Below, in pieces: positions 35,076 to 47,930 of a stretch of DNA of 64,000 bases. The notes below the pieces were generated by a model, which saw only the letters and a program-made list of their open reading frames with translations, made no database searches and was not told where the DNA came from. Made by a program: the position numbers and the translations under genes. Each line of letters begins with the position of its first letter. Within the stretch, counting starts at the first letter, position 1. The DNA is from Bettongia penicillata ogilbyi (Eukaryota > Chordata > Mammalia > Diprotodontia > Potoroidae): positions 62,001 through 126,000 of the forward strand of contig JAJHZJ010000336.1 of NCBI GenBank assembly GCA_023548195.1, written 5' to 3'.

Positions 35076-35994
35076 CCTAGACTAACCACATCTAAAGACT
35101 TGTCTTCACCTCTGGGGAACACATTTTAGGAAGGATATTAATAAGTTGAAAAAGGTCTAGAAAAAATATAATTAGAATGGAGGCAGGAGTAGGGAAACTT
35201 CTGCCAGAGTAGCAATTTAGAGGGTGCTGCAAGTACTTTCCTAGGAGAGTTTGTACCCTCTCACTATCACTGGTTTAATGCACCAGCATTCTTCAACACT
35301 TTTCACTCCTAACCACTGCCCATTCCTTCCTCCTGAAGCTATGCTACAAACTCCTTATTTTGAATCGAACAGCTGGCATGGATTCCTCTCCTGTCAGCTT
35401 GTCCACTGATGCCTTTGTGTCCCTGATCAACTCTATACCTATAGCATGAATTTTTCTCTTCCTGGAGCTGAGGCAACAGGTGTGAGACTGTGGTCAGACT
35501 GATCCAGAGAACAAAAGGAAAGCAAGGAACCATCGTAAGGCCATGCTCTGCTTCTGCCAATGGGAGGCCAGGCTGCAGATGGAACTGAGAGGGCCAAGGG
35601 AAGATCTACAATAGCCTAGCCCTAGCGAAGGTCTCCTTACAGGCAGCAACCCTCATTCTAAGGGAGTCAGCATTGCGAAGGTAATAGCTATGTGGTTACC
35701 GGCCTTTATCAAACTCATGAATGTGTAAGGATATCAGTTCAAAACAGGTGATCCTCAGAATTTCAGGGTAATACAATGACATCATACTCATCATGACAGA
35801 TAAAACTGATTTTAGGATGGAGGAACATCATAAAATTAAATGGAAGTGATTACTGCAAAGAGCTTCCAGAAGCCCAAATACGTGCACATTTTTATAAGCT
35901 CATGGATGATAATACAAAGGATCTCAGTCTCTGGTCTTTCCGCTCTCCAGACTATGCTCCACAGACTTACCAAATTCTACCTTCCCCAACACTG

Positions 35995-36175
35995 TGACCC
36001 AGTGGATTGAAAGCTCAACCCAGAGAAAACCTAGGTTTAAGTTCTATTTCCGGCACTTATGACCTTTAATCTCTCGGTAACCCAGGCAGCTGTGCAAGAC
36101 AATAATGTAGAGTGGGAAGGAGTTGCCTCTATGGGACTTCCGCATTACACTGGAGTCACAGATCTAGTTGTCCAA
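35995..36175 (+). mobile_element. Marsupial tRNA-like SINE (second family)
   Basis: Same family as the split copy at 33765-34075: CCCAGTGGATTGAAAGCTC, CCTAGGTTTAAGTTCTATTT, then AACCCAGGCAGCTGTGCAAG and a tail ending near GGAGTCACAGATCT. Confidence 0.65.
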
Positions 36176-36594
36176 AGACAAAAAGTAACAGCGCTGGTCA
36201 CCTGCCCAGGATGTTTCAGTAGCATCCCACCGCCTTAAAGAAGGGAGTAACAATTAAAATCCCTTACAATTTGGTTCCATTTACCAAATCCCATCCCTCT
36301 TTTCCATATCCTCCTCATTTTCCTCCTCTTTCTCCCTTCATCCTCCTCATCACTAATATTTACATAATGCTTTAAAGTTGTAAAGCATTTCATAGGTGTT
36401 ATCCCATTTGAGAGTAGAGGATCAGCTGTCAAATTCTGCTATCCTAGTGGATTCTTTCTCAATTGTGTGTTGCTAAAACTCTTTGAATGAAGGAATGAAT
36501 GAAGTGAACTGAAGAATATTTGTTACCTGAACACTTTGTGCCCTCACTGAACTAGTGAAAAATATTGATCTTTTGGAGCCTTTTAAAATCAGCA

Positions 36595-36710
36595 AAAGAG
36601 GCAGCATGTTGCAATAGCAGAGGAGCTGCCTTGGCATTAGGAGGATCAAGGTGCAAGTCTTGCCCCTCTGCACACCCTAGTTAGGTGTCCTTGGACAAGT
36701 CACATAACCA
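36595..36710 (+). mobile_element. Marsupial tRNA-like SINE, head only
   Basis: GAGGCAGCATGTTGCAATAG to TTGGACAAGTCACATAACC; truncated where a MIR-like copy begins. Confidence 0.6.
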
Positions 36711-36940
36711 TCTGGTAGCACAGGATGTAAGAGCACTGGAGATGGAGTCAGGAAGACCTGAGTTCAGATCTGGACTCAAACACTAAGTAGCTGCATGAAC
36801 TGGGGCAAGTAATTTTATCGCTGCCTCAGTTCCTTAATTGCAATATGGGGTTAATAACAGTACAGGGTTGTTATGAAGATTACAGGAGATAATATCTGTA
36901 AAAAAAAAAGTTCCTAGAATAGTGCCTAGCCCATAATGCT
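36711..36940 (+). mobile_element. MIR-type SINE
   Basis: GGAGTCAGGAAGACCTGAGT, GTACAGGGTTGTTATGAAGA, GAATAGTGCCTAGCCCATAA. Confidence 0.75.
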
Positions 36941-37324
36941 ATATATTTATATTTATATGTATATTCATATATACAACATATCATATTATATATCTACTTC
37001 CTTCTCTTTTCCCTTTCCCTTCCCTTTTGCTCTCCACAGTCACTGCTCCAGGCAATGGTCTAATGCTATAAACTTTAGACTGTGGTGGTTGATCTGCATT
37101 AGGTAGAGAGAATTTTCATATTAGAAGCTTCCTATAGTAATTAAATCCCAGGTCCAGATAGCCTTTCCTCCACCAAAAGAGGAGTCTAGAAACCTCAGAG
37201 GAACCCAAGGTATACTTCCTTTACGACAGCCTGAAGTCTCACTTCCCGCACGTTCCACATTCTGCTTCACCTGCCGCTTGCTTCAGATAAAAATATTGCT
37301 AGTAATGACTCTGGTAAGATTTGT

Positions 37325-37530
37325 TAGTTCTGGTAAGAAGTTGTTTAACAATTAGAGCTATTCAGAAATGGAGAGGAGTGCCTCTGGAGGTCATGGGCTG
37401 CCTTCATTGGAAGGATGTGCTAAAGTCAGGAGGACCACTTATCAGCTTCTACTCTTTATGTCTACGTATGGCTTGCATTAGATGTGTGCTGAGGTTTCTT
37501 CCAATTCTGAAGTTGTGTGATATGTCTCTG
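37325..37530 (+). mobile_element. L3/CR1 LINE 3' end
   Basis: GGAGTGCCTCTGGAGGTCAT, GGTTTCTTCCAATTCTGAAG. Confidence 0.55.
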
Positions 37531-38099
37531 TATCTTGTAGAAACTAAAAGGTAACTTTTAAATCAGACCACAAAGGGACTTTGATAAAATATTTAGAGGT
37601 ACATTTAGACTGCTGAATTCACCACTAGCCTCCAGAGTTTCACTATTCCAGGTCTTTCTCCTACAGAGGCTATGCCCATATAGGCTGTGTCTATGTCATT
37701 ACTACAGGTTAAAATGAAGATAATGATGTTAACAGTAGTAACAACAAGTCATATTCATATGACACTTCAAGATTTACAAAATGCTTTCTTCGCAACAATA
37801 ATTGGGCTATAAGAGTCTAGACAAGGTCAAAGAACTGATCTACTACTTTCATTGAATTGCCTGAATCCAGCTGTGCTTTAGCTATATGGGGCAGACAGCC
37901 CTGCAGCAGCTCTGTATACCACAAAGACTAGACAGTCCTTCTCATTTCAATATCAGACTCTGGCAAACACTAAATGAATCCTAGGGAAAATAGTGGAGTT
38001 AGCAGTGTTGGTTTGGGGACCTCTGAACTCTCTCCTCAGAGATATCCTTCCCAACCATACAACTGCCACACTCACACAAACTCAGATACCCAGTATGCT

Positions 38100-38300
38100 C
38101 TTGTTTCAGGAAAGCATTTGGTATCAGTCTTTTATATCTCTGTGCAAGTGCCTTATTATTCCCTTAACCATGGACCTGTCCCCTAGCGGGGTAGCAAAAT
38201 GTTCTTTTCACCATGGCTTTTATTTTTTCACTGTGAAATGTCCAGTACAGGGCCTTGTACACAATTAGTGTTTAATAAATATCTGTTAAATGGATGGATT
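38100..38300 (+). mobile_element. L2 3' end fragment
   Basis: ACAGGGCCTTGTACACAATT, GTGTTTAATAAATATCTGTT. Confidence 0.65.
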
Positions 38301-39029
38301 GATGGTTGACTATCATCAAACAAGACCTAGAAAGAATTTCCTGAGAATCAGGGATTAAAAGAATTTTCTCTAATTAACACAGCATATATTATACCTTTTC
38401 CAGGATGGAGTTAACTGTGTTTGTTCTGTTTTGTTGGTTTGTTTTGTCTACATAAGATCTCACTCTACCAACTGAGTAGTTATCTCCCAAGTTCAAATGA
38501 ATAGTAACCATATAAATCAATCAACGAGTGCATGTTTTGTGAAAAGCCCTGTGCTGAATGGGTACAAAAAAGGACCAGATACCATTTCTGAATGTAAAGC
38601 TCAGCAAGCAAGAATTACAAACGTAAAAAGTTAACAGTATGTATCATATAAACAGAGTAATTTGTATGATGTCTCTCCATAGGAAAGGTTGGTATCCTGA
38701 TTTCCTGGAGAGCTGTGATGATACACAAGGAAAGTGCCTTGAAATTGTGGGCTGTGTATACACAGTGTCAAAGTCCATCTTTCTTCTTGCTTGTATTTGT
38801 TGTTTTCAGAACTTCAACAGAGTAGAAATGTAGCAAATGCTCGTAGACTGCCTGCTAACCATGTGGGGAATGGAGGATTCCTTGACTGACTATTGGAGCA
38901 TTCCAAAGGATTTAGCCACCATGTTCCTCTATCATCAACATGAGAGATAAACATCAAAAAATCAATGGCCAATGGCTAAAGGCCTTAAATCACAGGCTAA
39001 GAAGTTAGGAATCTATCAAATGATACAAT

Positions 39030-39200
39030 ATACGATACACAGTAATTCCTAGGTAGACCATGATGCTACCTACTACCTGTATGAACTAAGGAAAGTTATA
39101 TGATGTCCTTTGAACTCAGTTTCCTTAACTGTAAAATCAAAAGGGGTGGGGTCACATGTGACCTGGAGGCCACAAATTCCCTACCTCTGGACTACATGGT
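39030..39200 (+). mobile_element. MIR-type SINE
   Basis: GAACTCAGTTTCCTTAACTG, GTAAAATCAAAAGGGG. Confidence 0.55.
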
Positions 39201-39539
39201 GCCTAAAACCCCTCCAAAATGAAAATAAATAATACTATAGCCACTAAACTTCATACTATTTCTAATTAAATGAAAAGCCAAAAGGGTCACTTCTTTCCCT
39301 ATCCGTCAAAGCACTAGCCGACCACATTCATGCCAGAAAAAAAAAAGTCTTTTTTGTTTTGGGTTTCTTTTTTTAGAAGTGGATAATTTTGAACAAAGGT
39401 ATTCATAATGTATTATGAGTAGAAGGAGGATAGAGGGGAAGTCTTTATATTCTAGTATATTTCCAGAAAGAAATTTTTGTGTATATTCAACGATGTGGTT
39501 AACCCTTAACTGAAATGGCTAGGCCTCCATTCCATATTA

Positions 39540-39670
39540 TCATCTTTTCACATTTGCTATTCTTGCTAGCAGAGATAGACTAAAGTCTTTAGACTCAGGA
39601 ACTGTGTTTCATAGTTGTCTGTGTACCACTCAGTACCTACAGCAGGGCCTTTCTCATAGTAGGATAAACA
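39540..39670 (+). mobile_element. L2 3' end fragment
   Basis: GACTCAGGAACTGTGTTTCA, CAGGGCCTTTCTCATAGTAG. Confidence 0.6.
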
Positions 39671-40052
39671 ACTTTTAGCCATATTTTCTAATGGTTCAAA
39701 CTCATCATGAGTCTATTCACAGAATATCCTTAAATTCCAAAATTCCAGTTCATAATCTACTTTTTTTAAAGCTATTTACAATAAAACAAAATGGCATTCC
39801 AACCCCAAGAATGCAAACAGTCCCTCAGAATAACATAAATCCTCTGTGTGCCTCCACCACCATCATAGATAATTAGTGTTCTCTTCCATTGTAAATGGTC
39901 TTTTCCTGATCTTTAGAGAAAGATGCTGATATGTATTCATTTCCCCATTCAAACTCTTTCTCTGCATAACCGTGAAAGGAGCCTTACCAGAGAATTCCAT
40001 CTCGTAGGCGCCTCCCCCTCCATGTATCACTTATCAAATGCCATGTACTCAC

Positions 40053-40171
40053 CTGAATGAAAACATATTCATCCTGGACCACCAATGAACTAATGTCAAT
40101 GGAGCGTGCAAAGGGCCCACTCTTGGTAGTTTCTGAACACTCCTGGATACGGCAGGTGAGATAGTGGGCGT
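40053..40171 (-). CDS. SORCS3: SORCS3 internal exon (VPS10 domain), first of three
   Basis: This is a 119-bp coding exon of a SorCS-type VPS10 sorting receptor, a type I membrane protein that binds neurotrophic and sorting ligands. On the minus strand it opens after an acceptor ending TTTCAG and closes at a GTGAGT donor. It begins with two bases of a split codon (AC) and then runs 39 full codons, so it is phase 1 in and phase 0 out. The peptide starts AHYLTCRIQECSETT, ends QDEYVFIQ, and has two cysteines four residues apart. The segment SGPFARSIDISSLVVQDEY fits SORCS3 better than SORCS1 by my recollection of the families, which I could not check by alignment. It joins in frame to the exon 26.3 kb downstream. 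A decayed copy lies at 33.85-33.99 kb. The preceding exon is outside the window or unrecognised. Confidence 0.9.
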
Positions 40172-41159
40172 CTGAAATGGGAAGTTGGAGAAGGGCATCG
40201 TTACTATATGTAGATAGAGATCAAAACGAAGTAGAAAGAAAAATGACTTTATTCAGCAGTTTCCATCAAACTTCTACCATAAACCAAGGTAAAGATCAGG
40301 GTGAAAAGAGGACAATATCACAGTCCTTTTCTATTACACTGAATGGGTTTCAAGTGCTGAGAAGAAAGAGGGTAGGATGAGGAGGGGGGGGAAATTCGCA
40401 AAATGTGACTGGTGTAAGTAGAAGGCTGTAAAATTCTAAAGCCCAGAGGTTAGCAAACAAATCCATTCAAGGTTAATGCTACTCATCCAGCAAAAGCAGG
40501 GAGGATAGGGATCCTAAATGAATGAATTAGAAATCCATTGTTCCATTTTGAGAAGTCATTTTTTACTAGTAATGAGGCAGAGAGAACCGAAGGGGCACAA
40601 AAGCTCGGAATAAGCCTAATACAGTCTTTACTGGGAGAAATCAAAAGCAGTTTCTCCTTGACATGGAGGTGGTTAGAAGAGGACATATTCAGAGTTAAGG
40701 GTATGACATTAACAAGGCATCTGAATACACTTCCTAAGTGGTCTGAAGAGACTGGATCAGATGGTAAGGGGCTTGTGGGAAGCTGTGAATAAATCTGGGT
40801 GCCAATAGAATTTAGTGACAAAGATTTTACCTATATTTTTACCAAAGATTTTTAATGACTCTTTTTACCTAGGAATTAATATTTCTTTAAATATCCCCTG
40901 GCTTATATGTAATGCAATTTATATTTAGAAACTAGAGAATATCCTGTAGTTTGTACTATTGTAATAAAAAAAAAACAACTTTTTTGATTTAAATGCATGA
41001 ACAAATCAAATGTGTGTTGGATACCTGCTTCTCTCATTTTCCACATCTGAAAAAAAATCCTAATCATTTGACCTTTGTTAAAATAATCAAGCATCAGTGC
41101 TCCACCAGTGGATATTACTTAAATTACAATATAGCACCTAGGAGAAAATAATCAGCTTC

Positions 41160-41240
41160 AATGATATTATCATACCGTAAACTCTTAAGAGCTGAAAAGG
41201 AACTCTAAGGTGATCTAATTTAACCCCTACCTGAGATGTC
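41160..41240 (-). mobile_element. MIR-type SINE fragment, minus strand
   Basis: AGCTGAAAAGGAACTCTAAG, GTGATCTAATTTAACCCCTA. Confidence 0.5.
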
Positions 41241-41559
41241 TTGATTTGTGAGTCCATAAGGGCAAACTCACCTAACCCATTTTATAAGACTATATTTGAA
41301 ATTTCCATACGAGCTATACAACCTTTGCCATCTGTCTTGGTTCCATGGGTTAAAATCCTTCCCCCAACTCTTCCATATACATTTTCTACCTCTTCCTTTA
41401 GGCACAGTAATGAAATCAACAGTATCATTCATTTTTTTTGAAACAGTATGCCAATCAATTTTACTATAGATCGCTGTGGATCCCAACATCTCTGTGGCTC
41501 TCCAGTCCAACCTCCCTTCTCTGACCATCACTACTCCTCAAGGGTTCTTTCTGCATATC

Positions 41560-41675
41560 ACAATTTAAACTTCATTATTACATGAGCTCTTGAGTTTTTC
41601 TATTTATAATCCTAACAGCACAGTGTCTGGCATAAAATAAGTGCTTAATAAATATTCTTTTCTTTTATTCATTCA
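41560..41675 (+). mobile_element. L2 3' end fragment
   Basis: ACAGTGTCTGGCATAAAATA, GTGCTTAATAAATATTC. Confidence 0.65.
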
Positions 41676-44082
41676 CTATCATTTCTGGCTACAATGTTGC
41701 CCCAATGGTTCACATTGACTTTGTAATCCATAAAAACCTCCAGACTGTGTTACTATCCTTGAATAAATTGAGGTAATAGCATTTTAAACTAAAACTCATA
41801 TGCACAAAGACTTTGAATTATTTTAAATTTTATATTTTCTCCTGAAAACAACATTGTTCAAAGAGACCCAGATATGAGAGATCCCACATTCTCCTGGAGA
41901 AAAGACTGAAAAATGATATTAATTCAGAATTGTTGCTAATCATAGTTTATAACAAATAATGGAACCAACCTAATTTTTAAAAAAATGACACAATAGCCAA
42001 TTGGGGCCATTTCCTGATGTAATTTGAGCCTCACTTAGATAATACACTTATCTGGTTCTATTTTTAAGAATGGACTCCTCCTCCCTCCTCCATTCTACAG
42101 TACCTCTTCAACCATGGCATCAGAGAGAAGGAGAAACATGGCATGGACCCTTTGTCTTTTTCAAGGCATGTGTCAATTCAAATCCTCACAGCAAGTTAGA
42201 ATAAAATCAGCAGGAGCATTTAGCAGGTTTATACCAAAGGCTGGATCGCTTAGGGGCAAAATATTAAATACTCAGAGGTGGTTGGTGCTCACAGGTACTA
42301 TGAGGTGATTGAGGACATAGGGAGTTTTAGAATACAGCATCCTAAGGTACCCCCAAATTAGGGTGCTCACTGCACCCTAGGTTCAAGATATTCTTTTGGT
42401 CCCACTGACGTTCTATCCTTAATCTGAGCAGCAAATACACTTAAAGAAAAGACATTTATATCTCTCTTCCAAGGATGGAGCCAAGGTGGCAAAGTAGAGA
42501 AGAATTCAGTTGAGTTCTCTTACTATCCTCTAAAGAACTTTAAAATTATGCTTCAAATCAAACTCTGGAGTGGCAGAGACAATCAAAGGTCAGAATGAGA
42601 CATGCTTCAAGTCGAAAATAACACATGCAGTCAAAAAGAGAGTGACGTGGGGGAGGAGCCTGATCCAGAGTCCATGTAGATGAAACAACAGTTGTGGGAT
42701 TAGGTGGTAGTGTAAGCAGTAGACTCTTCAATAGATCCCAAGCCAGAGATGGTAAAGAGACCTGGCAACTTGTCAGAAAGAGGTTATAGGGTACCCTTGT
42801 TCTGGCACTAGGCACAAGATGAGATGCTTTTTGGCAACTCCATTGCCTATATCCACTGCTGGGTCATGGTTCAAGGGCAGAGAGGAGCACTTTTGGCCAA
42901 AAGGGAGTAGAAGCTCTAAGGGCAGTACCACTTTGTGCCACAAAGGATCAAAGACCCTATAGACCAGTATCATTTCCAGTCCCAAGGGAAGAGGAATCCT
43001 GAGAAGCAAGTATTGATTATATTTCCAAGGAATCTGGGGTAATTCCAGGGTAAGGAACAGAATGCAGACCAAGAGAACAGTAACCACACTTCTCCCCAGC
43101 TCACACCACCCTGGAAGCACTGAAAACTTCTAAAACCCCAGAACTAGCTCTGAAAACAATAGTGAAAAAATGCCTGATGTTTGAGACTGAGTCCTTCCCT
43201 CTACCTCATGCCAGGAACAAAGCCCAACTTTAACATAAAGTTTCAAATCAAGAAATAGGGTGGAAAATGGGTAAACAATAAAAAGAATGTGATCATTTTA
43301 CACACACACACACAGGGTTAAAATAAGGGGTTGGAGCAGAATGAATTATGCTTCAGTTGAGGCAAAAACAAATTCACAGTTAGCTATCATCATCTCAGAC
43401 AAAGAAAAACCAAAAAAAAAGGCCTAATTATAAGGGATAAGCAAGAAAATTATATTTTGCTAAAAGGAACCACAGACAATTAAGGAATAGCAAAAGTAAA
43501 TATATATGTATTAAATAACATAGCATTCATATTCTTAAAGGAAAAATTAAATAAATTATGAGAAGAAATAGGCAAGAAAACTCTACCAGTAAGAGACCTC
43601 AACTTTCCCCTCAGAGGAGCTCGATAAATCTAACCATAAAATAAATAATAAAGAAGTCAAGGAGATAAATTGAATTTTAGAAAAAATTGTATATGATAAA
43701 CCTCTAGAGAAAACTGAATGGGAATAGAAAAGAGTATACTTTTTCCTCAGCTATATGTGGTACCTCAAAAAAAAAAAAACTGACCATGAATTAGGATATA
43801 AAAATGTCACAACCAAATGCAGGAAAGCAGAACTAGTAAAAGCACCCTTGTCAGACCATAATCAAAAAAATAACTACATTTAATAAAGGGTTATGGAAGT
43901 ATAGATTAACAGCTAATTAGAAAATCAATAATCTAATCCTAAAGAATGACTGGATCAAAGAACAAATCATGGAAAAAATCAATAATTCTATTAAAGAGCA
44001 TGATAATGGTGAGACAATATTAAAAAATTTGGGTGACACAGTCAAAACAGTACTAATGGGAAATTGTGTATCTATAAATGTG

Positions 44083-44180
44083 TTTGCACACAAACATGTA
44101 AGCATACATATACAAATATACACATTATATTTATATTACATATATACACACATATACATGTGTATATGTGTATTTGCGTA
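44083..44180 (+). repeat. AT/AC microsatellite in L1
   Basis: TACATATATACACACATATA then TGTGTATATGTGTAT; an expanded tract inside the degenerate L1. Confidence 0.85.
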
Positions 44181-44662
44181 CAGAGAGAGACAGGGAGAGG
44201 GAGAGACAAAGAGAAAGAACAGATCAATGAAATTACTTGTATCAAAAATGAAAAGCATGAATGTACCACCAATGAAGATGAAATTAAAGCAAATATTAGG
44301 AGTTATTTTGCCCAGTTATAAGTCAATAGAACTAACAATCAAAGTGAAATGGAAGAATATTTACATAAATACAAATTGCCCAGATTAATAGAGGAGGAAA
44401 TCAAATACTTAAATAATCTTATCTCAGAAAAAGAAATTAAACAAGTCATCAATGAGTTCCATTAAAAAAAAAATTCCAGGCCCAGATAGATTTACAAGTG
44501 AATTCTAACAAGCATTTAAGGAACAATTAATCCTGATACTATATAAACTATGTGAAAAAAAATCTAAAAATTAAGGAGTCCTACCAAATACCTTTCATGA
44601 CACAAATATGGTTTTCAGACCTATACTAGAGAGAGCAAAAACAGAGAAAGAAAACTATGGAT

Positions 44663-45115
44663 TGTAAGGGAATTGCCAACCCCCAGCCTCTTGGATGGCA
44701 TTCACTAGTCACGACTCAGGTAAACTGAGGGGAGACTGGTAAGGCATGAACAAGATGGCGCTGGGAGGAACGGTTCCACCCCTGTTTTGCTCAAGGCTAT
44801 TTTTCAGGGCTTTTCTGAGAACAAAGAAGCCAAAAATGTTTTCCTTTCTAGGGGCTACATGTCCACCCTGGGCAGTCCTGGCCTAAAGTAAATTACTTCC
44901 TTATAAGGGCAAACTACTAGCTGATAGGTTCACTTAGGGCACTGGTGTCAGAAAAGAGATAAAAGCACCGCTCACTGCTTGAATAAACCAAGTTCTTACT
45001 ATCTTGTCTCCCGCCTCAATCACTGCTTACAGCTACACTCCACCAAGGCCTACACATCTCTGCTGGTCAGATAATGGCCCGAGAGATCAGGCTCAGACTC
45101 CCGGGGTCCCTAACA
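44663..45115 (+). mobile_element. Solo LTR of an endogenous retrovirus
   Basis: A 453-bp block inside L1 ORF2 that begins TGTAAGGGA and ends TCCCTAACA, imperfect inverted ends. A likely promoter element GATAAAAG is near 44959 and a polyadenylation signal AATAAA near 44983. The six bases on either side are ATGGAT (44657-44662) and ATGGAC (45116-45121). Removing the block and one copy restores the expected L1 frame at Tyr-Gly-Pro. A 6-bp duplication is usual for class II (ERVK-like) elements. No internal viral genes are present. Confidence 0.85.
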
Positions 45116-45420
45116 ATGGACCAATTTCTTTAATGAATACTCATGCAAAAATTTTAAACAAAATATTAAAATGGAGATTGCAGCAATATATCATAAAAAT
45201 CATACGCTATGACCAAGTGGAATTTATACCAAGAAGACAGAGCTGGTTCAGCTTTAGAAAACTATCAGCATAATTGGCCATGTCAGTACATATAACAACA
45301 AAAATATATGATTATACGAATACGCTCAGAAATTGCCTTTTGACAAAATACAACACTTATTCCTATTAGAAACTCCAAAAAGCTTAGGAATCAATGGAAC
45401 CTTTCTAAAAAATGCTAAAT

Positions 45421-45661
45421 GTTGTCATTCAGTTGATCAGTTGCTTGTGACTCCTCATGATCCCTTGGACCAGCCGTCCTTAAGGTTTTCTTGGCAAAGA
45501 TACTGGATTGGCTTGCTATATCCTTCTCCAGTAGCTTCTTTTGTCAGGCAGTCAGAGGTAAAGTAATTTTCCCAGGGTAACACACTTAGGAAGTGACAGA
45601 GGCTGGATTTGAACATGGGCTCCCTGACTCCAGACCTAGTCTTCTATCCACCAAGTCACCT
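45421..45661 (-). mobile_element. Mar-1 CORE-SINE inside L1
   Basis: Minus-strand copy (GTTGTCATTCAG at left, CACCAAGTCACC at right). The target duplication is 13 bp with one mismatch: AAAAATGCTAAAT at 45408-45420 and AAAAATGATAAAT at 45662-45674. Confidence 0.92.
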
Positions 45662-46481
45662 AAAAATGATAAATATTGTCCTTCTAAAGCCAACAGCAAG
45701 CATGATGCGTAATAGCGATAAACTTGAATCTTTCTCAGTAAGATCAGGAGTGAAGGAAGGATATCTATTATCAACATCATCACAATTATTCAATATTATA
45801 CTAGGAATGTAGCTATAACAATAAGACAAGAAAAAGATATTGAAAGAATAAAAATAGGAAATGAGGAAACAAGCCTATCACTCTTTGCCGATGATAGGAT
45901 GGTACACTTACAGAATCCTAGAGAATTAATTTAAAAAAAACTACTTGAAACAATTAACTTCAGCAAAGTTCCAGGATATAAAATTAACCCACATAAAATA
46001 TCACCTTTTCTATATAGTGCCAACAAAACCAAGCAGGAAGAGATAGAGAAATTCCATTTAAAATAATGGCAGACAAAAGAAATATTTGAAATCTACCTGC
46101 CAAGACAAACTTAGGGGTTGTATGAATACAAATATGAAACAGTTTTCATATAAATAAAGACAGGTGTAAAGAACTAAGAAAATATTGATTGCTCATGGGT
46201 AGGCCAAGTCAAAATAAAAAAAATGACAATTCTACCTATTAATCTACTTAGTGCCATACCAATGAAACTACCAAAGAATAATTTTCTAGACATAGAAAAA
46301 AAATAGAAACAAAATTTACCTTGAATATCCAGAAATACCAAGGGAATAAAAAAAAAATGTCAAGGAAGGTAGCCTAGCAGCTTCAGCTTTCAAACTATAT
46401 TAAAAAGCAGTAATTATTTTAAAAAAAATCTGGTACTGGCTAAGAAATAGAGTCGTCAGTGAGCTAGATCAGCTACACAAT

Positions 46482-46717
46482 TGCTATTATTCAGTTTTTT
46501 CAATCATATCTAACTCTTTATGACTCCATTTGAGAACAGTGGTTTTTCATTTCCTTATTCAGTCATTTTTACAGATGAGGAAACTGAGGTAAATTTTAAA
46601 GGAATTAGGGTCACAAAGCTAGTAAATATCTGAGGCTAGATTTGAACTCAGAAAGTTCTGAGTCTTCCTGAATCTGGGCCCAGCACTCTATACACCATGC
46701 CACCTAGCTGCCCTAAG
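46482..46717 (-). mobile_element. Mar-1 CORE-SINE inside L1
   Basis: Minus-strand copy with GATGAGGAAACTGAGGTAAA and GCCACCTAGCTGCCC. Flanked by TACACAAT at 46474-46481 and 46718-46725. L1 ORF2 resumes on the far side. Confidence 0.92.
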
Positions 46718-47506
46718 TACACAATACATAATAATAAAGGACCATAATAATGTAGTGTTCAATAAACTGAAAGACCCAAGTTTTGGGGCAAGAATTCACT
46801 ATCTGACAAAAATTGCTTGGAAAACTGGAAAATAGTTTGGCAGAAACTAGGCATAGACCAACATCTCACACTGCATACCAAGGAAAGGTGAAAATAGAGA
46901 AATGATTTTGACATAAAGAGTAACATTATAAGCAAATTAGAAGATTTGAAAACTTTATCATGACATAAAACCACCCCTCTTACTAGGTGTCTGGTCTCCT
47001 GGTACCATGCTCTTTTCACTACAGCTGGCTCCCACTTGTTTTTACAGCTCAGTGCACGCAGTCTCATAGATTCAACCACTGAGCTGATTAAATGGTCCAG
47101 TGAAAAGAAGCTATCTGTCCTGTACAGTAACAGAACCCAATAACTCAAGCAGTAGTTGGGAGGCAGGTTATTCCTCAAGTCTTAGCCAGTGGACTAAATG
47201 TTGATGCCAAAGAGGAAAAAGTGAAGCCACCTCTTCTTTCTCTTCATCTTAAGCAATCTATTTCCATCCCCAACAACATTTAGCATTAGTACCAAACGTT
47301 AACACTTAATTGTATTCTGTCATCATTACTTAACTTCTCTGGGTCTCCGTTTCCTCCTTGCCAAATAAGCGGATTGGCTAGAATGATCTCTAAGATCTAT
47401 CTCAACACTAGTATTCTGGAATTCCAACTTTTCAAGAATACCACCACATTCCACAAATTCACCATTATCATATCAATAATCTTTGTTCCACTTATCCCAT
47501 ATCCTT

Positions 47507-47741
47507 TGAGTCATTTTTCAGTCATCGCCAACTTTGTTGGGGTTGTCTTGACAAAGATACTGGAGTGATTAGTCATTTCCTTCCCTAGCTCATTTTACAA
47601 ATGAGGAAACTGAGACAAACGGGGTTAAATGACTTGCTCAGGGTGACACATCTAGTGTCTGGGGTAGGATTTGAGTTCAGGAAGGGCAGTCTTCCTGACT
47701 ACAGGCCCAGCACTCTATCTACTGTACCACCTAGCTGTTCA
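47507..47741 (-). mobile_element. Mar-1 CORE-SINE
   Basis: Minus-strand copy: GAGTCATTTTTCAGTCATCG at the tail side, CAAATGAGGAAACTGAGACA in the CORE, TGTACCACCTAGCTGTTC at the head. Confidence 0.88.
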
Positions 47742-47847
47742 TTCTATGCTTATACAATTACATAAGTATTTACACATTTAAATATTTACTTATATAAGTA
47801 TAGCATTGTTAAAATATATTGCATAGCATGTTAATTAAAATATAATT

Positions 47848-47930
47848 ACAGGATTATTATTAAGTACTTGTAGAAGTATATAAGTATAGGATTATTATTA
47901 TTAAGTAAGTACTTATATAATAAGCTTATG
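47848..47930 (+). repeat. Imperfect tandem, AT-rich
   Basis: AGGATTATTATTAAGTACTT is followed about 38 bp later by AGGATTATTATTATTAAGTA, in a wider AT-rich stretch at 47745-47940. Confidence 0.7.

Larger units (their letters stand above)
40172..42471. other. SORCS3 intron upstream of the first visible exon
   Basis: No upstream exon found. Holds a MIR fragment and an L2 tail. The 112-codon minus frame at 40483-40821 is not recognised. Confidence 0.4.
42472..46945 (+). mobile_element. Degenerate L1 LINE (5' UTR to ORF2), host of three insertions
   Basis: Starts with GGAGCCAAGGTGGCAAAGTA (5' UTR type), then endonuclease-domain remnants near 43500-43900, then ORF2 to about 46945. Readable ORF2 pieces include [16 protein letters not shown] (45118 on), [17 protein letters not shown] (RT catalytic motif, near 45880), and the WYWLRNR region near 46430. 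Stops and frameshifts are throughout and ORF1 is missing. It hosts a solo LTR at 44663-45115 and Mar-1 SINEs at 45421-45661 and 46482-46717. Confidence 0.85.

Noticed and set aside
44663..45115. A full provirus
   Set aside because: A single LTR with matching flanking duplications and no internal region; it is a solo LTR.
43969..45273. Possible new genes from open frames of 85-139 codons
   Set aside because: Those at 43969-44388 and 45100-45273 are decayed L1 ORF2; the start of the 45004 frame is solo LTR.
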